Assembly (NCBI GenBank): GCA_030737875.1 | Contig: CM060915.1 | Span: 636,432,786 to 636,496,785, forward strand | Direction of reading: 5' to 3' | DNA length: 64,000 nt | Source of the DNA: Allium sativum | Lineage: Eukaryota > Streptophyta > Magnoliopsida > Asparagales > Amaryllidaceae | Part shown: piece by piece, positions 10,401 through 18,677 of the stretch | How the letters are laid out: each line of letters starts with the position of its first letter | Position numbering within the stretch: the first letter of the stretch is position 1 | Program-made: the position numbers and the translations under genes | Notes under the pieces: generated by a model | Seen by the model: only the letters and a program-made list of their open reading frames with translations | Database searches by the model: none | What the model was told of the DNA's origin: nothing

Positions 10401-11127
10401 TTTCCAGGTTGCCGTGACTTTCCAGCCTACAAGGCCTACTTTAAGGTAAAACCCCTTTTATTGTTCGCTTTTGTTTCAAATTTAAGAAACCTACTGAACT
10501 CAAATCTCCCATTTTCAATGTAGCAATGTTATTTTTTTTTCATGAAATCTATGTCTAGGTGCATGAAACATTGATAACGCATAATTTGTCTACTTTCTTA
10601 CAATTGACAGGGGATTAGGCTAATATAATATAATGGAATGCCACAAAGGCATGAATAACAGGCCTCATTATGATTTATTACACAATGTGAGCTATCTATC
10701 ATGACTACAAGGCTAAAAGTTGAATGATTTCTCGAATACTGCTTATTTATTGTTATATACTAAAGAACAGATTGATATACATGCAATCTTAATATCAATT
10801 TTTCAATCTTGCAATTTCCTTTCATAACTAAGTTTTAGTTTAAATCAACTAAGCTAACACTGTAAAACTACGCAATTACTGTTTCTTATATACTATAGAG
10901 AAGATGGTCTTTACTTTTGTCTACTAAACCACGTTCAATTTGATTCTCTACCTATTGACTTTGTTTGGGTACCTTTTGCATACCTTTGCACTAGTAAAGT
11001 CTTTCATGCATTTCACGATATTTACTCTAGTTCTTTTTTAGTTTATTACAAGTTGTTTAAGATTTTTGGTGAATTGTGCAAGTAGTGTACATTATCAAAT
11101 TTAAACTTAATAGATAGCAATGTTAGT
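10401..11127. other. CACTA interior without recognised gene
   Basis: A possible exon edge lies at 10443-10447, where an open stretch ends in TTTAAG followed by GTAAAA, but the peptide is not recognisable. The rest to 11127 is AT-rich and looks intron-like. No RNA gene is visible. Confidence 0.3.
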
Positions 11128-11495
11128 TTGATTTCAACAAAGCATGGATGTTCTTTGTCCAATGTAACAAAAGATATACCTTCAACAATATTATCCTGCA
11201 TGATATTAGATGGTAGGGCTTCAATTAGGAGCCGAAGATTGTCAATCCCCTTAGAGCTCTCGAGTATGCTATATTCAGCATCATGTAATTTTTATTTTCC
11301 TACAGCCACTGTATCCTTTTGGAGGTTGGCATCGACTTGTTCTATTTTACTAATATTAGCAGAGATTATTCGATTCACATTTAGTGTATGGTCAGCTGTT
11401 GATTTTCTTCCAAGGGATTTGATGTCCGTTCATACTTCACCTAGTAGACTAAGTGCATAACTCATAACACTTCTGTTTCCAGCCCTGCTTCAAAC
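11128..11495 (-). pseudogene. Unidentified coding remnant, minus strand
   Basis: One minus-strand frame reads for about 115 codons with two stops and looks like a helical, charged protein. It contains the peptides SLGRKSTADHTLNVNR, SKIEQVDANLQKDTV and SSKGIDNLRLLIEALPS. The plus strand here is also open for 110 codons, but its Ser- and Leu-rich translation looks like the antisense of a coding region. A CAG at the upstream edge could be a splice acceptor. I do not recognise the family. It may be another captured host exon. Confidence 0.35.
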
Positions 11496-12304
11496 TATTT
11501 TTTTTTCTGATGATCCGAAGTCTGCTGAAATTTTGAAACAGCTGCAACATGTTAGTTTTTCTTGCATTTCACAAACTTATAAGTATTCTGCATCGGTGTT
11601 AGTTAACAGTCACCTTCTTTTTTATCACTTTCTATTTTGGTAAATTATCGTTTCAATGTGTGACGTCTGCTTCATCCTTATTTATTGAAATGAGATGGTC
11701 ACTACCTCCAATTCATGTATCGTTAGTGCTAGGATTAATATTGTCTCCTTGTTTTATGCATCAACAAAGAAAGAAAGAAAGAAGGGTTTCATACAAGAAA
11801 TATGTTCCAATTACTCGAAAAAGAATCCATTCTGGTGTACTATTATCCTTCTAGATAAGTACACTAAAAGGCTATTGTGTTGTCAGCCATGCCGTAGTCC
11901 ATTTATCCACTCTAGAGTATTTTCATCGTCTTAGTAAGCAAAGAGATAAGGTTTGCAATTCTTAGTTTTTTGCCATTATTCTGTTCTTTATCCATGCATT
12001 TCTTAGTTTTCTGCAATTCTTATATTTAAAATCAGTATAGCCTTTGTTACGTTCTCATAGAGCAATTGTTTTTGAAACATAGCAGTTGTTCTTTTTAAAG
12101 TTAACACAAATATAATAATTAGCTCAAATAGATGACAGAGTTCCTTTTTTATTTTTATTTTTTACTTTTCTTTTCATATTAAAATTAATGTTACTTTATG
12201 TTAGCATTAAAAGGGTATGATGGCAACACCATTGGAATTCTGATTTCTCTACATATGTTGTGAATGAGCTAGATTTGATTTTTTTCTTGTGATTGAAAGT
12301 TCTT
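11496..12304. other. CACTA interior, no clear gene
   Basis: AT-rich, with T-runs typical of introns. A short plus-strand peptide (SDDPKSAEILKQLQHV near 11507-11556) could be an exon piece but is too short to call. The open frames at 11660-11934 are not recognisable. Confidence 0.3.
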
Positions 12305-13030
12305 TCATTTCTCTCTTTCTATATTTCTATAACCGTAATCTTGAGAATGATCAAGACTCAGGAGTTCAAAAGCTGATGACTGCTTCCACTTAGTTGCCTT
12401 ATGAATGTTTAACCACTGTAACTTGCTGTCCCGACAGGCTGAAATATCCTTCTTTAATCTTAATTTTCTTCCATATAAAATGTGTAAAGCTACAGTAAAA
12501 ATGTAAGCGAAGAATATCTTCAATTTACGAACTACAAAATACACAAGAAGTTGAAACGGACATTCCTTTATGCGACATATAATAAAATTCTTTAATGCAT
12601 TTTTAAAAACATTCCAAAGCATAAAATTAAGCTTTTCAATAGTATGTTGATTCCAAATTCTCTTATATCATGGAAACCTGTGCAGATCAGAAGAGGCTTC
12701 TATTTCTGAGTACACGGTTGAAAGTGAATGCTCCTTAAGTTCTTTACACCAAGAATACTTATCCCGAGGAACATAGACATAGGAACTTTTAAGAGTTTGC
12801 CATAGCAAGTTAACAACATAATTGTTGGATCAAGGAAGAGAGATTTGCCATTTCTAATATGGATAATAGCTTTAGCATTCGTGGAAATTCCACTTTGACT
12901 TCTATTACCATAGGATAAGATATATATTTTGCAATGTTAATAAGCCTTTCATATATAGATGCCTGTACATAATCTTGTGAAGAAAGGGCTGAGGCTCAGT
13001 CTCTATTCTTATACATCACAACATGTTCCA
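12305..13030 (-). pseudogene. Possible non-LTR (LINE) reverse transcriptase C-terminal remnant
   Basis: Read on the minus strand from about 13030 downwards, frames carry GISTNAKAIIHIRNGKS, then after a shift VPRDKYSWCKELKEH, then KRIWNQHTIEKLNFMLWNVF. The order of an N-A-K...I-R-N-G motif and a later W...L-x-F-x-L-W motif is like the region after the RT domain in plant LINE ORF2, including the zf-RVT segment. There is at least one stop and one frameshift. The match is by eye and weak; another protein family is possible. Confidence 0.3.
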
Positions 13031-13121
13031 TAATAATAAAATCCAACTAATATCCTATGGCGCATTCGTGTTACCAGAGACAGTAATATTATCTTCTAAT
13101 TTTGATTTGTCGATGCCATAG

Positions 13122-13626
13122 ATGCAAATATCAGACATGGCTAATTGCATCAAGTACTTCGACCAAAAACACATGATTGAAATCGGAATGGAAGGATTCT
13201 ATGGGGAATCCAGGCCAGACTGGAAGCAGTTCAAACCAGGATATGAAGTGGGTATAGATTTTGTTGCGCATAATCAAAACAGTCTCATAGATTTCACAAC
13301 CATTCACATTTACCCTGATCAGTGGTAAGTATTTTCAAATTTGAAAGAACTGATGGTCAGACTCGCACTGATTCAGCGCTGGAGTTTTGAAAGTACTGAT
13401 TCTAAAAGCATATTTACAGGATAAATGGACAGATGATTAGACTCAAACTGCATTTCTACAAAGTTGGATCACTTATCATTTACAAGATTCTACAGAAATC
13501 GGAAAACCACTACTTAATACAGAGTTTGGAAGATCAAATAAGCAATTCAGCACTGCACAAAGAGAGGCATGCAAAGAGCTAGGAATTGATTTCACTCCTG
13601 ATTGGATGGTCGAAGTTAAAAGTTAA
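13122..13626 (+). pseudogene. Captured GH5 endo-1,4-beta-mannanase fragment (two exons)
   Basis: Exon 1 (about 13122-13325) follows an AG acceptor and encodes KHMIEIGMEGFYGE and later IDFTTIHIYPDQW, hallmark positions of plant GH5 mannanases, before a GTAAGT donor at 13326. Exon 2 resumes after TTTACAG near 13420 and encodes QSWITYHLQD and KPLLNTEFGRS. The Glu codon at 13522-13524 corresponds to the GH5 nucleophile. The general acid/base Glu lies in an upstream exon that is absent. A one-base frameshift and an in-frame TAG near 13435-13440 break exon 2, and the reading ends at TAA 13624-13626. Intact enzymes hydrolyse cell-wall mannan and are about 400 residues long; this is only the C-terminal third. 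Confidence 0.8.
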
Positions 13627-14608
13627 TTTCACTATCTTCAGGCAACTAAAATGATTGGTTACTCTTACAAAGGAAGGCATAGGAATTGCTCACACTACTT
13701 TCCTTTGCATTCCTTTTTCAACTTCATTTACCTGCTCTGCTTAGAAGCCCCTGATTTTCCATTCTAAATCATAAAGTGCTGTTATTCTAAATTAAAGCAC
13801 AAATACAAGGGTACTTCAGGCTGTTCAAAAAGGTTTTATTTGCTTTATATATAAAGATAAAAATTGTTAATAAGGATTTTTATTTAACCAGTGTATTGGT
13901 GCACATAACATGTGCATGCACAACTATTGAAGGAATTTCGTTTATGTTACTATGGAGCGTCCATTGTCTGCTCTCATTTTCCTACCACCATATCCTTTTC
14001 CCCAAGAAAAATCAAATGATTATTTATATTATGCAGTTAAAATAACAACGGTTGAAATCATATGAAAACAATCCCTTCTATTAGTAGTAGAGATTGATGT
14101 ATTACAATATTAACATTAAACCTATTTTATTTTCATGCAACAAATGCTCATTGATTGGTAATTTTAGAATGGTATATAGACGTAGTTTGATTTTCTTACC
14201 TTACATTTGAGTTTGCTATGAAATAAACCAAAATCCTTTTGTTAATGTCTTTCAGCATGGTTGGAAATTGTTCCAACGTAAGACCAAAAGGTCTCAGTAT
14301 GGAATAATACATCCATATATTTGTTACTGCCTATTTTTTCAATTGTTGTCATGTTTAAATAATGTAAAAAACATAAATTATATTAAAAATGGAAAAAACA
14401 TAAAACTCCCCTTATTTAGGTCTGTTGGGATAAAATACATTTGAACAAAAGTCAAATCTTAGGGAATAATCTAGAATCCTATTATTTGTGATTGTTTTCT
14501 TGGAAGATGATTAGTGTCTGAAATTTGAAAAAATTGACGGTGGTATTCTCCTTCGCTCCATTAGGATTTCTTTCTGAAAGGAAGGGTATTTTGAAACAGT
14601 AAGGAGTT
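13627..14608. other. CACTA interior between gene fragments
   Basis: AT-rich with no recognisable frame. The last 100 bases, before the ATG at 14609, may be 5' leader captured with the U2AF35 exon. Confidence 0.4.
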
Positions 14609-14745
14609 ATGGCAGAATATATTGCTTCGATATTTGGAACAAAGAAAGACATAGTGAACTGCCCCTTTTACTTCAAGATAGGTTCTTGTCACCATGGAGA
14701 TCGATGCTCTCGTTTACACAACCAACCTTCGATCTTCCTTACCCT

Positions 14746-14750
14746 GTTAT
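14746..14750 (+). repeat. Target-site duplication of chromovirus (left), GTTAT
   Basis: GTTAT immediately before the LTR start and again at 25031-25035. A 5-bp duplication is normal for Ty3/gypsy integration. Confidence 0.95.
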
Positions 14751-15172
14751 TGTAACACCCCGTAATTTGAACATAAAAATTCACAAATTAAAGTATACTT
14801 AATTAAGTGAAATGGGTTGCGCAGAGAAATATATATATTGATATATATATATATATATAATTGAAAATTAAATAAATAAATATGCAAAAATGTTCAAAAC
14901 AGCGAATTGGGAGAGGGGAATAACCGAACCGGCCGATTTTTGAGGTCGACCCAAACCCGCTGGGTCGACTAGGGGTTAATCCAGGGTGTTTGGCTGTCAA
15001 CCCGTGGGCCGATTCGCTTAAATGCAGATTTTGCATTTGAATGGTTCTCATGGTTCAGCTTTAATCTAAAGGCCCTAGATGGTTCCTACACTTGACTTCT
15101 TCCCCAAGACATGCTTTGATGGCTAGGATCTAAACTAAGGTTTATCCTATGGCTAAAACTATCCTAGTCTTC

Positions 15173-15179
15173 TATAAAA
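15173..15179 (+). promoter_or_regulatory. TATA box of chromovirus 5' LTR
   Basis: CTTCTATAAAAAGACCCC is a near-ideal plant TATA box about 420 bp into the LTR. Transcription would start roughly 30 bp downstream, near 15205. The same sequence is in the 3' LTR at 22264-22270. Confidence 0.6.
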
Positions 15180-15584
15180 AGACCCCTAACCTAAACCTAA
15201 ATGCTCATTATTCAATCCTATAGCTAAACTATGCCAAAATGTTCTCTCATGGCCTCCACCCTCATCCTCTTGTCATAATCTCCATCTCTAATCATATGAG
15301 AGAGTTTCTAAAGAAGTATAAGAGTTCCTAAGCTTGCTTAAGTGTTTCTAAGTTTGATTCAAGGCTTTTCTTCATCAAAGCTAGGATCTTTATTATTGAT
15401 TTGGCTCAAGGGTTTTCATTTGGAGCATTCTTATTTGGAGTTTTTGAGTTGATAGCTTAGTGGCTTCGTCTCAATCTTTTAATATATTCATAAGAAGGCT
15501 AATCAACAACTTATGAGTTTTCTATAGCCTTAATGACCAATTATTGAAATGATTATGATAGGATATAATGAGGTTATGGCTATG

Positions 15585-16250
15585 AATGTGGATAAATGCA
15601 AGTTATGCAAGTTGTATGCTATGTGTTAATGATGTTATGCATGTCATGCAAGTTATATGCTATGTGTTTGTGATATTATGCAAGTTATGCAAGTAATATG
15701 CTACATGTTTGAGATGCTATGCAAGTTATGCAAGCCATATGTTACATGTTCATGATGTTATGCAAGTTATGCAAGTCACAAGTTACATGTTCACGATGTT
15801 ATGCAAGTTATGCAAGCTATATGCTATATGATCATGATGTTATGCAAGTTATGCAAGTGTTCATGATGCTAGTTGCTATGATAAACATTGATCCACTATG
15901 ACACCATGATTATGCAAGTTGGGTGTATGATGATATGCAAGTTCATGTATGATATGTATGCAAGTTTGGTGTATGATAATGCGCAAGTTCACATATGACA
16001 TGTTAGGCAAGTATGATGTTTGATTATATACAAGTGACATGTGCAAGTTTACACCTTAGTATGATATGCATACATATGCAAGTTTACCCCTTTGTATGAC
16101 ATAAGAAACTTATGCAAGTTAACCTCCTTATGATATATGTGATTCATGCAAGTTTGGGTTGATTATCTATGTTAGTTGGGTTTGATGCTATATGCATGTT
16201 GACACCTTTAAACACATGTTGATTCTAATGTTATGCAAGTTGAACCCATT
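15585..16250 (+). repeat. ATGCAAGTT repeat array in chromovirus 5' LTR
   Basis: GTTATGCAAGTTATGCAAGT followed by 25-40 bp of variable sequence (ATGCTATGTG, TTACATGTTC and similar) recurs about seven times, then decays into single ATGCAAGTT words every 30-60 bp. The 3' LTR has the matching array at about 22675-23335. Confidence 0.9.
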
Positions 16251-16467
16251 ACATTTATGATGAATCTTCCCTTTTATGTCATGTTAGCGAATTACGTGGG
16301 GAACGATGGGGTTAATAAACATGTTAATAAAATGGTGTGAAGTTGGTATGATTATGCATACCACAAAGTGATGGACATAATTGAGTCAATTATGTACATC
16401 ATTAAAATTGGAATTAATTAGGGAAAATTAATTCGGGGGTGATTAATTAGGTGTAATTAATCGACTA

Positions 16468-16696
16468 AGACACGAGGTTGGACCCTTTTGTAGCATAAGA
16501 CTGCCCGGAACCGACCGGCAAATCCAGCGGCTACAAATGATTGGCCCAATGTGAGAGGTCTTAGGCACAAACTATATACGTGACAAGTGTAAAGACACGA
16601 GGTTAGACTCGGTTATGGCGTAAGGCTGCCCGGACCCAACCGGCAAATCCAGCTGCCATAAAAGATAGTCTAATGTGAGAGGTCTTTACAACGGTT
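16468..16696 (+). repeat. Two-copy GACACGAGGTT block in 5' LTR
   Basis: Two diverged copies of about 120 bp, starting near 16471 and 16593, share GACACGAGGTT, CTGCCCGGA, CCGGCAAATCCAGC and AATGTGAGAGGTCTT in order. A GCCTTGGGTGGCA word then recurs three times (16763-16843). The 3' LTR has the same at about 23560-23940. Confidence 0.85.
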
Positions 16697-17541
16697 ACGT
16701 TCTTAATCAATTAAGAAACACTTAACCAGATAAGCATGTAGTGGGCATGAGGGGTTAAGTGGGTGCCTTGGGTGGCACGTGGAAATCAAGTAAGTGCCTT
16801 GGGTGGCATGAGGAAATCTAGTGGGTTGCCTTGGGTGGCAATAGAAAATACGATTAGATGACTTAACCAAGTGGAAACATGTAATTAAACATGATTAAAG
16901 GGTTAAGTGGGATGCACTAGATAAATTGACAAGCTTAGGTGGTAGCTTGTGGGGGCCCATTTCAACCAGTAACCCATATGTATCTTATTGGGCTCGACCC
17001 ATGTCGAGGATGGGACACGCGTACTGGGCTTGATTATAAGAGGCCAAAACGGGGTAGCGGTGGCAATGCGAGTCCAACGGGTTTCATATGTGTGTGTGGA
17101 CCCGGGCTGGTAGGTAAGACGTTGTTGCATCGTGTAGATATAAGTCGTGCACCATTTGTTGTATCGGATTGCCACTTTGGGGAGTGATACACCCCATTGT
17201 GGGGCCAGCCCGGGTATCTACGGTAGGGAGCCGATCGCTTGGGAGTAGTGGGTACACCTAGTGGAGATAGGGGAAGACGGCACCTATGTAGTCGGCTAGG
17301 GGTACACGAAACTACTGGGTAAATTCTCTAAGTCCTTGGGAGGGATCAACCTTTAAGTAGGAATGACTAGTGTGGTGCAGTTAGTAATTACCCTTGGGTG
17401 GGTAGATGCGTCTTTACCGTTATCTTAGTTCATCCTATGTCTAGTTGGCTACTTAGTGTAGTCATTTATCCCCAGTCATCCCGTACCAAGTTTATATCAT
17501 ACCCTAATTACTTTGATAATTGTGTGGTTAAAGTTATAGGG

Positions 17542-17600
17542 CTCACTCAGACTTATGTCTGACCCCGTTGTTTTTATCTTTTTCCTCCTCAGGTCCTCAG
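17542..17600 (+). promoter_or_regulatory. Chromovirus LTR module: CTCAC hairpin then CAG/GTCC
   Basis: CTCACT, then the inverted repeat CAGAC/GTCTG, then GACCCCG, a T/C-rich tract and CCTCAGGTCCTCAGG. It matches in order and spacing the modules in N1-N4. The pyrimidine tract plus CAG looks like a 3' splice acceptor. A TTCTGCTGCTATG motif follows at 17794-17806, paralleling TTCCGCTGC in the N elements. Confidence 0.5.
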
Positions 17601-17941
17601 GTTGGGCCTAGCACTAGTGGGCTTTGATCAGACTTCTTTATCTATCTCCTGGAGCTTGGACCGTGATGTAAAGCCCAACTTATCTTTTCTTTTATGGCTA
17701 TTGTTTATGTAGTGGGATTATGTACTTATGTTTTTATCAGGATGGATATTTAGTACTTGACTCTTTATGGTGTTGTAACTAAACATGTTTACCTTCTGCT
17801 GCTATGAAAGGATGTTTTAGATTTTCAAGTATTTATATCTATCTTGTTGAAATTTCTCTGTTCTATACTCACTTAAAATGCTCCACCAAAGTTAAGGCAT
17901 TCCCTTAGTGAGTGACCTTAGCGGGTGTGGGGTGTTACACG

Positions 17942-17953
17942 TGGTATCAGAGC
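17942..17953 (+). promoter_or_regulatory. Chromovirus primer-binding site (initiator Met tRNA)
   Basis: TGGTATCAGAGC two bases after the 5' LTR end. It is the same primer site as in the N elements. Confidence 0.95.
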
Positions 17954-17977
17954 TCAAGGTTACCAGAACAGATAAAT

Positions 17978-18003
17978 TTTTTAGAAAACTATTTTTCTAA
18001 AAA
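17978..18003 (+). promoter_or_regulatory. Hairpin 25 nt after chromovirus PBS
   Basis: Arms TTTTTAGAAAA (17978-17988) and TTTTCTAAAAA (17993-18003) form a perfect 11-bp stem with a 4-nt loop. It could belong to the leader's packaging region, but the A/T-only arms make chance more likely than for the N hairpins. Confidence 0.3.
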
Positions 18004-18338
18004 CATTTTTGGAAGAAGTATTTTCAAAAACATGTCTTTTAAGAGAAAAGTTTTTGAAAGAAAAGCATAATCCCCTATAGCCATATCTTTATCCTTCGGA
18101 TTCTCCGTTTTGAATCTCTTCTTCTTTCTCTTTTTGAATTTCCCCTCCGCGTATAGATGTCTTTTTAAGATAAGGAAGGACTTCCGTATGAAGGACGGAA
18201 GAACCACTTCAAGGGACTAAGTCGTTTGCCAGGCTAAGAAGTTAGTCCAAGAAGGTGGAGGGCTTATGGGTACCTTTAAGATGGACGAGAGAGGAAGGTT
18301 CAAATAGCTATTAGGTAAATAAAGGACGAAACCTCATC
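18004..18338 (+). other. Collapsed leader/gag region of chromovirus
   Basis: Between the PBS and the protease frame there are only about 385 bp, where an intact chromovirus has a leader plus a gag frame of roughly 1 kb or more. No capsid-like frame is present on the plus strand. This is a deletion of gag; the minus-strand frame at 17989-18207 is meaningless. Confidence 0.7.
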
Positions 18339-18677
18339 GTGGTAAGAAGGCCACGAAAGGAGAATGGGAAGGGGAAGGCTAGTTGTTTTGGAGAAATGGG
18401 ACACCTTGGAGTTGTCCAAAGAGGTAAGGACGAAGTACAGGATCTTCTGGAGGGTAGATGTATTCCCTTACGACGGGTATACCTGATGGGGGTAGGACCG
18501 TCTAAGTTGAAATTTGGTTCTCTCGATCATCCTGTTCGAACTTTATTCGACTCGGGCGCACCACATTCGTTTATCTCATCATCATTAGTTGAGTCACTGC
18601 ACCTAGACACCAGTTTGGTAGATGATCCCGTGGTTGTTTCAAACCCAATTGGGAGGGCTCCACTTATTTTTCCATGA
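18339..18677 (+). pseudogene. Gag zinc-knuckle remnant and N-terminal half of aspartic protease
   Basis: The 112-residue frame begins at a GTG, not an ATG, so it is a remnant and not a true start. CFGEMGHLG (residues 16-24) resembles a damaged CCHC knuckle with its first two cysteines not both present. LFDSGAPHSFIS (69-80) holds the aspartic protease active site, D71-S72-G73. The frame ends at a TGA (18675-18677) inside the protease fold and continues one base out of register in the next frame, which overlaps it by 4 bp (ATGA). Confidence 0.8.

Larger units (their letters stand above)
14751..17939 (+). repeat. Chromovirus 5' LTR
   Basis: It starts TGTAACACCCCGTAATTTG and ends GGGGTGTTACA. 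It includes a strong TATA box (15173-15179), ATGCAAGTT repeats (about 15585-16250), a two-copy GACACGAGGTT block and the CTCAC hairpin/CAGGTCC module (17542-17600). It matches 21838-25030 with a few substitutions and (TA)n length differences near the start. Confidence 0.95.

Noticed and set aside
13122..13626. A functional mannanase gene
   Set aside because: Only the last part is present, one catalytic Glu is missing, and exon 2 has a frameshift and a stop.
15719..15901. Cys/Met-rich frame MQVMQAICYM...
   Set aside because: Translation of the ATGCAAGTT repeat array.
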